A stretch of 64,000 nucleotides of DNA from Rubellimicrobium sp. CFH 75288 (GCF_009904055.1 NZ_WYDP01000010.1:62001-126000), one strand, 5' to 3'. Counted from the first letter of the stretch, positions 1 to 9,017 are shown. Program-made: numbers and translations. The notes: generated by a model not told the origin, from the letters alone.

Positions 1-1106
1 GAGAGGGACTGGTTCTGGGCGATCCGGTGACGGCGGAACCGGCGCCCTGTCTTGCGCCCGATTGCTCGTGGGTCGGGCGCGTCATGGATCCCGACGGCCG
101 GCCCCTCGACGGCCGGCCGCTCCTGCCGGGCCTGCGGCCGCGGCCGCTGCGGGCCGCTCCCCCCCCCGCCGGCTCGCGCCGCGGGATGGGACCGCGCCTC
201 GCCACGGGTCTGAGCGTGTTCGACACGATCCTGCCGGTGGCGAGAGGGCAGCGGATCGGCCTCTTTGCCGGGTCGGGGGTGGGCAAGTCCACCCTTCTGG
301 GCGACCTTGCCCGCGGGGTTGCGGCCGACCTGGTGGTGGTTGCCCTGGCGGGCGAACGCGGGCGGGAGCTCGGGGACTTTCTCCGCCACGTCCTGGGAGA
401 GGCGGGCCTGGCGCGCGCGGTGGTGGTCGCTGCCACATCCGACCGGGCGCCGCAGGTACGGCGGCGCTGTGTCTGGGCCGCCACCGCCGTGGCCGAGCAT
501 TTCCGCGACGAGGGGGCGCAGGTCCTGCTGCTGGTCGATTCGGTGACCCGGTTCGCCGAGGCGCATCGGGAACTGGCCGTGGCGGCGGGCGAGCCTGCCG
601 GCCTGCGCGGGTTTCCCGCCACGACCCCTGCCCTGATCGCCTCGCTGTGCGAGCGGGCGGGACCCGGCGGGCCGGGACAGGGGGACATCACCGCGATCTA
701 CTCCGTTCTCGTCCAGGGATCGGACATGGAGGAGCCCGTGGCGGACTGGCTGCGCGGGGTGCTCGACGGCCATGTGGTGCTCGACCGCGCCATCGCCGAG
801 CGGGGGCGCTTCCCGGCGATCGATCCGTTGCGGTCGGTCTCGCGCGCGCTGCCGCAGGTCACGAGCACCGCAGAGCGGGAGACGATCGCGGAGGCACGGG
901 CAGCCTGGGCCCTGCTCGAGGAGGCCGGGCCCATGCTGCGCGCCGGTCTCTATCAGCCGGGCAGCGATCCCGCGCTCGATGCCGCCCTGGCCGTCCGGGA
1001 CCCGCTGGAGCGGTTTCTGGCGCTGCGGGACGTCGCCTCGCCGGAGATGGCGTTTCGCGCCTTGCGCGACGCTCTTGCCCGCCGCTCCGGACGGCCGGAG
1101 ACGTGA
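1..1106 (+). CDS. fliI: Flagellar export ATPase FliI (5'-truncated)
   Basis: The reading frame is already open at base 3, so the gene starts upstream of the window; 367 C-terminal residues are visible. FliI is the F1-beta-like ATPase that energises the flagellar type III export gate at the inner membrane. A Walker A loop (GSGVGKST) is encoded near bases 268-294 and the Walker B / FliI signature DSVTRFAEAHR near bases 537-569. A GTG at base 27 could be mistaken for a start, but the frame upstream reads as conserved FliI sequence (LGDP). It converges on the DUF1217 gene with 47 bp between them. Confident call; the missing part is the N-terminal beta-barrel domain. Confidence 0.93.
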   Translation, partial: EGLVLGDPVTAEPAPCLAPDCSWVGRVMDPDGRPLDGRPLLPGLRPRPLRAAPPPAGSRRGMGPRLATGLSVFDTILPVARGQRIGLFAGSGVGKSTLLGDLARGVAADLVVVALAGERGRELGDFLRHVLGEAGLARAVVVAATSDRAPQVRRRCVWAATAVAEHFRDEGAQVLLLVDSVTRFAEAHRELAVAAGEPAGLRGFPATTPALIASLCERAGPGGPGQGDITAIYSVLVQGSDMEEPVADWLRGVLDGHVVLDRAIAERGRFPAIDPLRSVSRALPQVTSTAERETIAEARAAWALLEEAGPMLRAGLYQPGSDPALDAALAVRDPLERFLALRDVASPEMAFRALRDALARRSGRPET

Positions 1107-1153
1107 TCGGCCTGAGGGCTGGCCGGCGGCTGTCCCCGGCCGGTCCGTCCCGC

Positions 1154-1936
1154 TCAGCCGCCGCCCCGCAGCAGGGCGAGGATCGGCGCCGCCGCCGGGG
1201 CTGCAGCCCCGCTCTCGCGGCGCAGGAAGAAGAGCCGCATCAGGCGATCCTGGAGCGCGGGATCGCGAAAGTCCGCCGGCGCCTCCGCGCCGAGCGCGGC
1301 TGCGCTCCGGCGGAAGGCAGCCAGCTGGCGGTCCACGTCGAGCGCCCCGAAGGACGGGGGAAAACCGAAGGCCGTGACGAACACCTCCCGCAGGGGAGGC
1401 TCGCTCATCACGCCGTACCATTGCGCATTGGGGCTACCCGCCCGCGCCGCCAGATCCTCCAGCGCGGGGCCGAGATGGACGGCCAGCCGCAGCGCCGGAT
1501 CGCGCGCGCCGGCCGCCTCGGCCAGGACCTGCCGTTCGAACCGCGCCAGGATGCGGTCGGCAAAACCGGGCAGGTCCGTCCGCGCTCCGAGATCGCCAAA
1601 GCCGAACTCGCGCGCGAGCGCCGCATAACGCTTGTCGGCGAGGCGGTTGGCCAGAGACCGCGGATCGAGCGTGCCGCCCTCGAGCACGCGGCGGACGAAG
1701 GCGCGCGCGCCCAGATCGCCGCCCAGTCCGAAAGCCCCGAGCGCCACCTCGAGAAGGCGGGGGTCGGCGACCAGCGCCTCGGCCGTGCGAACCCCGCCGA
1801 TCCGGGCGCGGAAGTGGTCGGCCAGCCGGGACACGGAGGGCGAGGCGGCAACGACCGCCTCCTGCAGGCTGCGCGTGCGCTGCAGGTGGCGCCAGCCGGC
1901 ATAGCCGCCTGTCGGCAGGGCAAGGGAGACCGTCAC
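1154..1936 (-). CDS. DUF1217-family flagellar-cluster protein
   Basis: A 260-residue protein, largely helical, matching the DUF1217 type found beside flagellin genes in Rhodobacterales. Its exact role is unknown. The middle part carries the family-like stretch LANRLADKRYAALAREFGFGD (about residues 95-117), and the C-terminal third is rich in Ala, Arg and Leu. No signal peptide or membrane segment is seen. The ATG overlaps the flbT stop codon, so it is the last cistron of a flaF-flbT-DUF1217 unit and is probably co-translated. A role in flagellin handling or filament assembly is inference from position only. Confidence 0.72.
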   Translation of the reverse strand: MTVSLALPTGGYAGWRHLQRTRSLQEAVVAASPSVSRLADHFRARIGGVRTAEALVADPRLLEVALGAFGLGGDLGARAFVRRVLEGGTLDPRSLANRLADKRYAALAREFGFGDLGARTDLPGFADRILARFERQVLAEAAGARDPALRLAVHLGPALEDLAARAGSPNAQWYGVMSEPPLREVFVTAFGFPPSFGALDVDRQLAAFRRSAAALGAEAPADFRDPALQDRLMRLFFLRRESGAAAPAAAPILALLRGGG

Positions 1937-2340
1937 GGCGGCGCACGCCCCGCCAGAAGACGCGCCTCCAGAGGCAGGAGGGCGCGCAGCCGCTTGAGCG
2001 CGCGATAGGCGTCGTCCGAAGCGGCCGCTTCCGCCGCTTCGGCCAGAAGCTGCTGGCTCGCGGGATCGCGCAGCGCCTGCGAGAGTTGCGCGATGCCGCT
2101 CAGGAGCTGGCGGCGCCCCTCATCCGGTGCGGCGTCGCCGGACAGGCAGAGCTGCGCGACATAGCACACCCGCCGCACCGGCGTGTCGGCCTCCTCGGGG
2201 CGGATCGCGTCGCGCAGGCGCAGGATATGCGCGCCGGGGGTAAGGATGGCAAGCCGCGCCCGCCGCTCGCCGTTTTCGACCACGGCGCCGTTGACGAGCA
2301 GACGCTCGCGCGGGGCCAGCTTGAGGACGAGGCCGCTCAC
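1933..2340 (-). CDS. flbT: Flagellin translational regulator FlbT
   Basis: 135 residues beginning from a GTG that overlaps the flaF stop codon (GTGA). The N-terminus (SGLVLKLAPRERLLVNGAVV) is the typical FlbT opening. In Caulobacter FlbT destabilises flagellin mRNA or controls its translation until the hook-basal body is complete; the same role is inferred here. The remaining part is helical, with the conserved Cys-Tyr-Val-Ala-Gln segment around residue 68. No DNA-binding motif. It is placed between flaF and the DUF1217 gene and just downstream of flagellin, the usual alphaproteobacterial arrangement. Confidence 0.88.
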   Translation of the reverse strand: MSGLVLKLAPRERLLVNGAVVENGERRARLAILTPGAHILRLRDAIRPEEADTPVRRVCYVAQLCLSGDAAPDEGRRQLLSGIAQLSQALRDPASQQLLAEAAEAAASDDAYRALKRLRALLPLEARLLAGRAPP

Positions 2341-2717
2341 GCCGCCCTCCCCGCCGGCGGCGCGTCGTCGAGGCCGCGCATGATCGCCGTGTTGATGTCG
2401 ATCAGCACCTGCACGTCGCCCTCGCCCCGCAGCACCTGCGCGCTGTGGCGGCCGGCAAACTCCGCCAGGGCAAAGAGCCTGGCGCGCAGGTCGGCGGGCA
2501 GGGCATTCGACCGGTCGGCCACGGCGGCGGCCAGGTGGGTCCACAACCGACGGTTGTCGTGCAGGGCCTGGGCCAGGGGGGGGAGGGAATCGGGCCGGGC
2601 CGCGGCGACGCGAAGGCGCGCCGTGACGGCGGCGATCGCCTGCCTCTCGATCTGCCGGGGGGTCCGAAGGGCAGCGTCCGGGGATTGATAGGCCGGCGGC
2701 GAGGGAAACGGTTTCAC
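2337..2717 (-). CDS. flaF: Flagellin synthesis/secretion factor FlaF
   Basis: 126 residues from a GTG chosen because AGAAGGA lies 6 bases upstream; the frame stays open further back but those residues are proline/arginine-rich and unlike the family. FlaF is needed for flagellin synthesis or secretion and acts with FlbT. Family features seen are the N-terminal AYQSPDAALRTPRQIERQAI helix and the C-terminal LIDINTAIMRGL segment. It is separated from the upstream flagellin gene by about 90 bp that contain a strong hairpin, and overlaps flbT by 4 bp. Confidence 0.87.
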   Translation of the reverse strand: MKPFPSPPAYQSPDAALRTPRQIERQAIAAVTARLRVAAARPDSLPPLAQALHDNRRLWTHLAAAVADRSNALPADLRARLFALAEFAGRHSAQVLRGEGDVQVLIDINTAIMRGLDDAPPAGRAA

Positions 2718-2743
2718 GCGGCATCCTTCTGGTGCGGAGGGAG

Positions 2744-2766
2744 GCGGCGACCGCGGCGGTCGCCGC
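2744..2766 (-). terminator. Hairpin between flagellin and flaF
   Basis: Perfect 10-bp inverted repeat with a 3-base loop (arms 2744-2753 and 2757-2766), in the gap after the flagellin stop codon. There is no T-run, so it may be a processing or stability hairpin that raises flagellin mRNA relative to flaF-flbT rather than a true terminator. A second, weaker GC-rich repeat follows at about 2775-2792. Confidence 0.4.
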
Positions 2767-2810
2767 ATGGGGCCCGCCGCCGGAGCGGCGGACCGACGGG
2801 AATTCCGGCC

Positions 2811-4103
2811 CTAGCGGAAGAGCGACAGGATGGACTGGGGCGCCTGATTGGCGATGGACAACGCCTGGATGCCGAGCTGCTGCTGCACCTGGAGGGCCTG
2901 GAGCCGGGCCGAGGCCTCCTCCATGTCGGCATCGACCATGGAGCCGATCCCGGCCCGCAGCGAATCCGACAGCCCCGAGACGAACTTGGCCTGCGTCTCG
3001 ATGCGGCTCTGGGCAGAGCCGAAGGAGGCCGCAGCGGCGACGGAGGTCTGGATGAGCCCCTCGATCTCGCGCAGGGCGGCCCGGGCCCCGTTGGTCGTGG
3101 AGACGTCGATGGACGCCGCCTGCGCGAGTCCGCCGCCCACCGTGTTGCCGGCGGCCGCATAGCCGTTCGCTGTCACGGAAAAATCGTCGCCGGTGGTGTT
3201 GGCGCCGGTGAAGGTGACGGTCGCACCCGTCACGCTGGCCCGGATGCTGCCGAGGCCCGTCGCCTGGGGATTGGCGTCGGCAAAGGCCTGGACATGCCGG
3301 TTGAACGCGGCCGCCAGTCCCTTGGCCACATCCTCGGCCGTGTCGCCGTCGCGGGCGACATAGCTGATCTGGTTGGCGCCGGTCGTGTTGAACCCGGTGG
3401 CCAGGCTGCCCGCCCCGGCCGTGATCGCGATGGAGAAGCCGAAACCCGCCGTGGCGCTGTCCACGGTCACGCTGGTGGTGGCCGGAACGGCGCCGCCCGC
3501 CAAGGCCGCCGCGGTGGCGTCGGCCGCCCCCGACAGCCGGTTGGTGGCCGACGCCTCTGCCGTGCCGGTGATGTTGGAGGCCGCAAGGCCCAGATCGCGC
3601 TTGGCGACGCCGATCGCGCTGGTGACGACACCAGTTGCGGTGCGGTCGAGCGACGAAAGCACGTTCACCGTGCCCGTTCCGGCCGTCTTGTCGGTGTTCG
3701 ACAGCAGGTTGAGGCCGTTGAACTGGGCCGCGCCCACGACCGCGCCGATCTGACGCTTGAGCGCCTCGATGTCGGTCTGGATCTTGACCCGATCGACGTT
3801 CTGCTCCTGCGCGGCGACGATCTTGCCCTTCATCTGCGTGAGCAGGTCCGTCACCGTCTCCGCCGCCTGACGGGCCACGGCCACGGTGGACTGGCCGAGC
3901 GACAGGCTGTCGGAGATTGCCTTGAAGCCCTGGACGTCGGATTCCATGACCTTGGAGATGGCCCAGACAGCGGCGTTGTCCTTGGCCGTCGCCACGGACT
4001 TGCCGGTCGAGATCTGGTCCTGCGTCTTCGCCAGGCTCTGGTTGATGCCCTTGAGGGTCTGCAGCGCGACCATCGCGCTCGTGTTGGTCAGGATGCTGGA
4101 CAT
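2811..4103 (-). CDS. fliC: Flagellin
   Basis: 430 residues forming the flagellar filament subunit. The N-terminal D0/D1 coiled coil (MSSILTNTSAMVALQTLKGI, then SLAKTQDQISTGKSV) and the C-terminal D1/D0 segment (GSMVDADMEEASARLQALQ ... ending LSLFR) are both clear; the middle, about residues 150-330, is the variable Ser/Thr/Gly/Ala-rich surface domain. It has no signal peptide, as expected for a type III export substrate. GAGGA lies about 7 bases before the ATG. FlaF and FlbT are encoded immediately downstream on the same strand, and export-related genes upstream. No cysteine is seen. Confidence 0.95.
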   Translation of the reverse strand: MSSILTNTSAMVALQTLKGINQSLAKTQDQISTGKSVATAKDNAAVWAISKVMESDVQGFKAISDSLSLGQSTVAVARQAAETVTDLLTQMKGKIVAAQEQNVDRVKIQTDIEALKRQIGAVVGAAQFNGLNLLSNTDKTAGTGTVNVLSSLDRTATGVVTSAIGVAKRDLGLAASNITGTAEASATNRLSGAADATAAALAGGAVPATTSVTVDSATAGFGFSIAITAGAGSLATGFNTTGANQISYVARDGDTAEDVAKGLAAAFNRHVQAFADANPQATGLGSIRASVTGATVTFTGANTTGDDFSVTANGYAAAGNTVGGGLAQAASIDVSTTNGARAALREIEGLIQTSVAAAASFGSAQSRIETQAKFVSGLSDSLRAGIGSMVDADMEEASARLQALQVQQQLGIQALSIANQAPQSILSLFR

Positions 4104-4302
4104 GGGTCCGTCCTCTGTCGGCGGCACGTGCTGCGCCGCGGTTTCGGATCGCCGCGGCGGGAGGCCGCGGCAGGCAGGGCCGTCCTGACCTGCGCCCGGG
4201 GCGCCATCCGTTCGGGATGCGGAGGCAGACTGGATCACCAGATGTGAACAGAAGCCTAACGCGCCGGCGCGAAATGCGCGCAACTTGAACCGACGGTGCG
4301 GC
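4104..4302 (-). promoter_or_regulatory. Flagellin upstream region
   Basis: 199 bp without a gene between the FlgN-like gene and flagellin; it must contain the flagellin promoter and leader. A FliA-type (TAAA-N15-GCCGATAA) match was not found. A GC-rich dyad lies at about 4152-4180. The ribosome binding site AGAGGA is next to the ATG. I cannot place the promoter with confidence. Confidence 0.3.
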
Positions 4303-4626
4303 TCAGGCGCGGCGGACGACCCGCGGACCGGCGGGTGCGGCCGCCAGGACGCCCCGGGCATCGTAGGTGGCCAGCGACGCACCGGTGCGCAGCGCCTCCT
4401 GCCGGCCGAGGGCGCTGCGGACGCCGCCGAGGGCCGCGGCGAGCAGCGCCGCATTGCGCGCCAGCATCGCCGCCAGCGACGGGTCCGGCGGAACCTGCCC
4501 GGCCTCCATCCGCCGGGCCAGATCCTCCTTGCGGCGCGCGAGGTCGGCCAGCCTGTCCCATTGCCCCTCGCGCAGCGCCCGACGCTCCTCCTCGAGCAGC
4601 GCGGACCATCCGGGCTCAGCCGCCAT
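4303..4626 (-). CDS. Putative FlgN-like flagellar export chaperone
   Basis: 107 residues. The N-terminal amphipathic helices (LLEEERRALREGQWDRLADLARRKEDLARRM, about residues 10-40) have the spacing of FlgN-type chaperones, which bind hook-filament junction proteins before export. The C-terminal half contains a second long helix and ends in a basic Arg-Arg-Ala tail. The ATG lies inside the end of the rod-binding gene (11-bp overlap), indicating translational coupling. Identity rests on helix pattern, size and position, so it is tentative; a generic flagellar chaperone of another family is possible. Confidence 0.55.
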   Translation of the reverse strand: MAAEPGWSALLEEERRALREGQWDRLADLARRKEDLARRMEAGQVPPDPSLAAMLARNAALLAAALGGVRSALGRQEALRTGASLATYDARGVLAAAPAGPRVVRRA

Positions 4627-4894
4627 CGAGGGACAGGGCGCGGATGATCGATTCGGCCAGCCCGATCCCGCCGGCCCGCGCGAGCCGCTCGGCCTGCGCG
4701 TCGAGCAGCAGCGAGGCGAAGTGGTCCTCGCCTGCCCCGCCTCCGAAGCCGGCCGGCGGACGGCCCAGACCCGCCTCGGAAAGCAGGCCGCGCAGGACCG
4801 TGGCCTCGAGCCGGAGCGCCGCCTCGCGCAGGGCGGTCTCGCGTGGGGTGGTCTCCTGCGGAACGGGCAGGGAGGGAACAGAGCTGATCTGCAT
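4616..4894 (-). CDS. Rod-binding protein (FlgJ N-domain type)
   Basis: 92 residues matching only the rod-binding domain of FlgJ, without the muramidase domain, which is the usual alphaproteobacterial form. The domain caps the growing flagellar rod in the periplasm. Family-like features are the helix LEATVLRGLLSEAGLG and the C-terminal FASLLLDAQAERLARAGGIGLAESI motif (about residues 62-86). GGAGAGG sits 5 bases before the ATG. It is divergent from the FliK-like gene, with a CtrA-like box in the shared 104-bp upstream region, and overlaps the FlgN-like gene downstream. Confidence 0.75.
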   Translation of the reverse strand: MQISSVPSLPVPQETTPRETALREAALRLEATVLRGLLSEAGLGRPPAGFGGGAGEDHFASLLLDAQAERLARAGGIGLAESIIRALSLDGG

Positions 4895-4936
4895 GCGGGC
4901 CTCTCCGGATCGACGGGCGCAAGGTCGCATCCGCGG

Positions 4937-4951
4937 GTAAACATTTCGTAA
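4937..4951. promoter_or_regulatory. CtrA-like box between divergent flagellar genes
   Basis: GTAA-N7-GTAA in the 104-bp divergent region. The CtrA consensus is TTAA-N7-TTAA, so each half-site matches three of four bases with exact spacing. CtrA controls flagellar genes in several alphaproteobacteria, so the placement is meaningful, but this is an inexact match. It is followed by TCCGATGG, which partly resembles a FliA -10 element with non-ideal spacing to the TAAA at 4938. Confidence 0.38.
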
Positions 4952-4998
4952 GCTTCCGATGGCATGGTGGACCCCGACGGAGCGAATCGGGGTGGCGG

Positions 4999-5988
4999 AT
5001 GGATCGCAGCCGGCTTGGTGATGCCCTTCGGCCCGGACCGGCCTGCCCGCCTGCGGCACCCGGTCGGCGGCCCTCTCCCGCGGGGGAGACAGAGGACCCC
5101 GGGCAGACGCCCTTTGCCGCCCTGCTCGCGGCCGCGGGGGTCCCGTCCGCCGTCTCGACCGCTGACGGGGCCTCGGGCGGGGCAGGCGGGGATGGGACGG
5201 AGGAGCGCGTGCCTGCGGGGCGCAGGTCCGGCCCCCGGGCGGAGGCCCCCCCGCCGGCAGAGGCCGGCACCGGCCGCGCGCCGGTGCGCGGCGGGGCGGA
5301 CGATCCTCGGGATGCTGCAGCGGACCGGGAGGACGGCTCCGGCGGGCCGCCTTGCAGACCCGGCGCGGCGATGCCCCCGCCACGCCCGCTGCAGGCCGAC
5401 GCGTCTTCGGCGGCCCTCCCGGCCGTCGCCGGGCCCCGGGACCCGGCGGCTCCTGCCGCGCCGCCCCCGGACGATGCAGGGGCGGACCCGCCTGCCCCCC
5501 CGGAGAGCCTGGCCGCGCCGCCCTCCGCGGCCGAGGGCCCGACCTTCGGGGAGGCCGGCCCCACCATCCCGGCCGCAGCCGCCGACCGGGCGCCGGCGCG
5601 CGACACCGGTCCTGCGCCGTCCTCCCGACCCGCGCCGCCCGACATGCCGCCCGGAGATCGGCCGGCGCCGCCGGCTGACGCGGCCGATGCGGTCGGCGTG
5701 ACGCTGGAAGCGGGCGTGCTGGTCATCGAGGCGCCGGGGGAGGACCTGGCCGTCCTGCTGCGCCGGCATCTCGACCTGCTGCGCGAGGATCTGCGCGCCC
5801 AAGGCTTCGGGGGGCTGGCCGTGTCGGTGGAAACAGGGGGCGGCGGACAGGGCCGCACCCGGCGCCCCGTTCCTGAACCCGGTCCGGGACGCTCCGGGCG
5901 GGCAGACCCGCTGGCCGGGACACCCTCCCATCCTGCGCACCCCGACCTTGTCGCGATGGCGCCCGGTCCGGTCGACCTGCGGGTCTGA
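4999..5988 (+). CDS. fliK: FliK-like flagellar hook-length control protein
   Basis: 329 residues. About residues 10-225 are an extended Pro/Ala/Gly/Asp-rich region with no predicted fold, the typical molecular-ruler portion of FliK. A short C-terminal globular segment follows (about 230-275: ITLEAGVLVIEAPGEDLAVLL is close to the sequence, then LDLLREDLRAQGF and LAVSVET), resembling the FliK C-terminal domain that switches export specificity. flgD begins 3 bp after the stop, the usual fliK-flgD order. The protein is a secreted export substrate without a cleavable signal. Divergence of this family makes the name probable rather than certain. Confidence 0.7.
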   Translation: MDRSRLGDALRPGPACPPAAPGRRPSPAGETEDPGQTPFAALLAAAGVPSAVSTADGASGGAGGDGTEERVPAGRRSGPRAEAPPPAEAGTGRAPVRGGADDPRDAAADREDGSGGPPCRPGAAMPPPRPLQADASSAALPAVAGPRDPAAPAAPPPDDAGADPPAPPESLAAPPSAAEGPTFGEAGPTIPAAAADRAPARDTGPAPSSRPAPPDMPPGDRPAPPADAADAVGVTLEAGVLVIEAPGEDLAVLLRRHLDLLREDLRAQGFGGLAVSVETGGGGQGRTRRPVPEPGPGRSGRADPLAGTPSHPAHPDLVAMAPGPVDLRV

Positions 5989-5991
5989 GCC

Positions 5992-6633
5992 ATGGAAATC
6001 GCCCGCACCACAGCCACGACCACCGCGCCGCCCCTCCCCGCCCGCACCGGACTGGGGGACTTCCAGTCCTTTCTGCGGCTCCTGACGACCCAGATGCGCA
6101 ACCAGGACCCGCTCGATCCCATCGATTCGAGCGATTATGCCGTGCAGCTCGCCACCTTTGCCGGCGTCGAGCAGCAGGTCCGCACCAATGCCCTGCTCGA
6201 GACGCTGTCGTCCCGACTCGCCCTGGCCGGTCTGGCCGAGATCGCAGGCTGGGTCGGCCGGGAGGTGCGGGCCGCGGCGCCGGCCTTCTTCGACGGCAGC
6301 CCGGTCACGCTCGCGGCCCGTCCGCGCCCCGAGGCGGACGCGGCCGAGATCGTCGTGCGCGACGCCCAGGGGCGCGAGGTCACGCGCGCCCCGATCGGCC
6401 TGTCGGGCGAGCCGGTCGAATGGGCCGGCGTCGCGGCAGACGGCGCGCCCCTGCCGCGCGGCGCCTACCGGATCGAGGTGGCAAGCCTCGTCCGTGGAGA
6501 GGTCGTCGCCGTCGATCCGGCGGAGATCTACGCCCGCGTGACGGAGGTGCGCTGGGAGGGCGGAGAGGCCGCGGTCGTCCTGCGGGGGGGCGCAGTCGTG
6601 CCCGCCTCGGCCGTCACGGCGTTGCGCCCGTGA
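5992..6633 (+). CDS. flgD: Flagellar hook cap / scaffolding protein FlgD
   Basis: 213 residues. The conserved FlgD N-terminal motif is present (DFQSFLRLLTTQMRNQDPLD at about residues 23-42, followed by DSSDYAVQLATFAGVEQQ). The C-terminal two thirds hold the FlgD Tudor/Fn3-like domains that cap the growing hook. It starts 3 bp after the FliK-like gene and is surely in the same transcript. It converges with ubiB; only 6 bp separate the two stop codons. Confidence 0.92.
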   Translation: MEIARTTATTTAPPLPARTGLGDFQSFLRLLTTQMRNQDPLDPIDSSDYAVQLATFAGVEQQVRTNALLETLSSRLALAGLAEIAGWVGREVRAAAPAFFDGSPVTLAARPRPEADAAEIVVRDAQGREVTRAPIGLSGEPVEWAGVAADGAPLPRGAYRIEVASLVRGEVVAVDPAEIYARVTEVRWEGGEAAVVLRGGAVVPASAVTALRP

Positions 6634-6639
6634 CCGGAT

Positions 6640-8172
6640 TCAGGGTCCCGTCAGCACCAGGGTGCCGAGGATGCCGACCGCCAGCCCCGCCGCCGCCCAA
6701 GCCGCCATGGCGGCCCGGGCCGCAGCCCTCGGCGGCGGGGGCAGCGCCTCGTCGGCCCGGGTCAGCCCCTCGCGCACCAGATCGGGAAGCCGCGGCGAGA
6801 AGGCCGCGAGCACCCGCGCCGTCCGCGCCATGTCGCGCGCCAGCGCCCGGGGGCCGAGGCTGTCGCGGATATAGGCCTCGACCACGGGGCGCGCGGCCTC
6901 CCAGATGTTCATGCGCGGATCGAGCGAGCGCGCCACCCCCTCCACCACGACCATGGTGCGCTGCAGAAGGATCAGCTCGGTGCGGGTGCGCATCCCGAAC
7001 CGCTCGGTCACCTCGAAGAGATAGGCCAGGAGGCGGCTCATGGAGATGTGGGAGGCGTCCATGCCGAAGATGGGCTCTCCCACCGCGCGCAGGGCCTGGG
7101 CGAAGGCGTCCACCGAGCGGTCGGGGGGAACATAGCCCGCCTCGAAATGGACCTCGGCCACGCGGCGGTAGTCGCGGCGGATGAAGCCCCACAGGATCTC
7201 GGCATAGACGCGGCGGGTGTAGTCGTCGATCCGCCCCATGATCCCGAAGTCGAAGGCCACGAGGTCGCCGTCGGGTGCGACCTTGAGGTTGCCTTGGTGC
7301 ATGTCGCCGTGAAAGTAGCCGTCGCGCAGCGCATGGCTGAGAAACAGCCGCAGCACCCGCTGCGCGAGTTCGGCCGTGTCGTGGCCTGCGGCGCGGATGG
7401 CGGTCGTGTCGGCCGCGCCGATCCCCTCGACCCAGTCCATGGTCAGCACGCGCCGCGCCGTCAGGCTCCAGCGGACGGCGGGCACGCGAAAGCCCGCGTC
7501 CCGCGCCGTGTTGGCCGCGAATTCGGAGGAGGCCGCCGCCTCGAGCCGCAGGTCGAGCTCGCCGCGCACGACGCCCTCGAAATGGGCAATCACGTCGAGC
7601 GGGCGCAGCCGCCGCGCCGAGGGGACCAGCGCATGGATCACCTGCGCGGTGAAGCGCAGCGCGTCGATGTCGCGGCGGAAGGCGCGTTCGATCCCGGGGC
7701 GCAGGACCTTGACGGCGACCGCCTCGCCCGTGGCGCGCAGCCGCGCGCGGTGCACCTGCGCCAGCGAGGCGGCGGCGACGGGGCCCGAGAACTCGGAGAA
7801 CAGCGACTCCGCCGTCTGCCCCAGCTCGCGCGCGATCTCCACCCGGGCCTGCTCGGTCGGAAAGGGCGGCAGCCGGTCCTGGAGAAAGCGCAGTTGTTCG
7901 GCGACCGGCGCACCCACCACGTCGGGGCGGGTGGACAGGATCTGGCCGAACTTCACATAGGCCGGCCCCATCGCCACCAGCGCGCGCGGCACCGGCGGAA
8001 GGCCCGGATCGCCGGGCCGCCCCATCCAGCGGAAGGGCCAGGCGAGGGTGCGCGCCGCCGCCCGCAGCAGCGGAGGGGCGTTGAACGATTCGAGCAGGAT
8101 CCCCATGGCGCCCGTCCGCTCGAAGGTCGCGCCCATGCGGACGAGCCGGACGATGTTCAGGGGGCCGCGCAT
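6640..8172 (-). CDS. ubiB: Ubiquinone biosynthesis protein UbiB
   Basis: 510 residues, an atypical ABC1/ADCK-family protein kinase-like ATPase required for coenzyme Q assembly at the inner membrane. The invariant KxGQ motif is at residues 74-77 (KFGQ), the HGDMHQGN catalytic loop and FDFG metal-binding loop lie near residues 285-310, and hydrophobic residues at the C-terminus (about 480-508) form the membrane anchor. The ATG was chosen one base after the ubiE stop codon; a longer frame exists but would run into ubiE. Co-transcribed with ubiE. Confidence 0.95.
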   Translation of the reverse strand: MRGPLNIVRLVRMGATFERTGAMGILLESFNAPPLLRAAARTLAWPFRWMGRPGDPGLPPVPRALVAMGPAYVKFGQILSTRPDVVGAPVAEQLRFLQDRLPPFPTEQARVEIARELGQTAESLFSEFSGPVAAASLAQVHRARLRATGEAVAVKVLRPGIERAFRRDIDALRFTAQVIHALVPSARRLRPLDVIAHFEGVVRGELDLRLEAAASSEFAANTARDAGFRVPAVRWSLTARRVLTMDWVEGIGAADTTAIRAAGHDTAELAQRVLRLFLSHALRDGYFHGDMHQGNLKVAPDGDLVAFDFGIMGRIDDYTRRVYAEILWGFIRRDYRRVAEVHFEAGYVPPDRSVDAFAQALRAVGEPIFGMDASHISMSRLLAYLFEVTERFGMRTRTELILLQRTMVVVEGVARSLDPRMNIWEAARPVVEAYIRDSLGPRALARDMARTARVLAAFSPRLPDLVREGLTRADEALPPPPRAAARAAMAAWAAAGLAVGILGTLVLTGP

Positions 8173-8173
8173 G

Positions 8174-8956
8174 TCAGATCTTCCAGCCCGAATGGAGCGC
8201 GGCCACACCGAAGGTCAGGTTGCGCCAGCCGACCCGCTCGAATCCCGCCTGCCGGACAAGGTCCGCGAACGCCTCCTGGTCGGGGAACCGGCGGATCGAC
8301 TCCACGAGATAGCGATACGAGTCGCGGTCTCCCGCCACCGCTCCGCCCAGCGCGGGGATGACGTTGAACGAGTAGAGATCGTAGGCCCGCTCGAGCAGCG
8401 GCGGGGCCACGTGCGAGAACTCGAGCACGAGAAGCCGGCCGCCCCGGCGCAGCACCCGGAAGGCCTCGGCCAGGGCCGCCTCGGGGCGGGTGACATTGCG
8501 GATGCCGAAGGCGATCGTCCAGGCGTCGAAGCTCGCATCCGCGAAGGGCAGCGCCATGGCATCGCCCACGACCCAGGAGAGCCCCGCGATCCCCCGCGCC
8601 TCCGCGCGCCGGCGCCCCTCGAGAAGCATGGGCTCCGTCAGGTCGAGCACGGTCACGGACGCGCCGGGCGCGCGCCGCTTGACCCGGAAGGCGATGTCTC
8701 CCGTCCCCCCCGCCACGTCGAGCAGGCGCATCCCGTCGCGCGGGGCCAGCCAGTCCACCATCGCATCCTTCCAGAGCCGGTGCAGCCCGCCCGACATGAG
8801 GTCGTTCATCAGGTCGTAGCGCGCCGCCACCCGCTCGAACACGCCGCGCACGCGGGACGCCTTGTCCCCCTCGGGGATCGTCTCGAACCCGAAATGGGTG
8901 ACGCGGCCCTCGCCGGAAGGGGCAGGGCCGGAAGCGGGCGGGGGGGCATTGGTCAC
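8174..8956 (-). CDS. ubiE: Demethylmenaquinone/2-methoxy-6-polyprenyl-benzoquinol methylase UbiE
   Basis: 260 residues. SAM-dependent C-methyltransferase of ubiquinone synthesis. Motif [11 protein letters not shown] is at about residues 78-87, and the UbiE family signature segments [18 protein letters not shown] (48-65) and the later AFGIRNV are present. The GTG start has GAGGA upstream and gives the usual family length; the frame remains open far upstream but that is antisense to mutM. It is divergent from mutM across 117 bp and precedes ubiB by one base. Confidence 0.95.
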   Translation of the reverse strand: MTNAPPPASGPAPSGEGRVTHFGFETIPEGDKASRVRGVFERVAARYDLMNDLMSGGLHRLWKDAMVDWLAPRDGMRLLDVAGGTGDIAFRVKRRAPGASVTVLDLTEPMLLEGRRRAEARGIAGLSWVVGDAMALPFADASFDAWTIAFGIRNVTRPEAALAEAFRVLRRGGRLLVLEFSHVAPPLLERAYDLYSFNVIPALGGAVAGDRDSYRYLVESIRRFPDQEAFADLVRQAGFERVGWRNLTFGVAALHSGWKI

Positions 8957-9017
8957 GGGCTCGTCCTCGGTCGGCTGTGGTGCGGACAGATGGGGCGCCG
9001 GCCGGGGTCGCCAAGCC

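Noticed and set aside
4940-4962. FliA (sigma-28) promoter of the FliK-like gene
   Set aside because: TAAA and TCCGATGG are present but the spacer is 13 instead of 15 bases and two of eight -10 bases differ, so I keep only the CtrA-like reading as a candidate.
2811-6122. A 1,100-codon open frame on the minus strand containing flagellin
   Set aside because: Only the last 430 codons (from 4103) match a protein; the remainder is antisense to the FliK-like gene and codes repetitive Pro/Ser/Arg-rich sequence, an effect of high GC.
7048-8361. A long plus-strand frame antisense to ubiB/ubiE
   Set aside because: Complementary to two genes with intact catalytic motifs.
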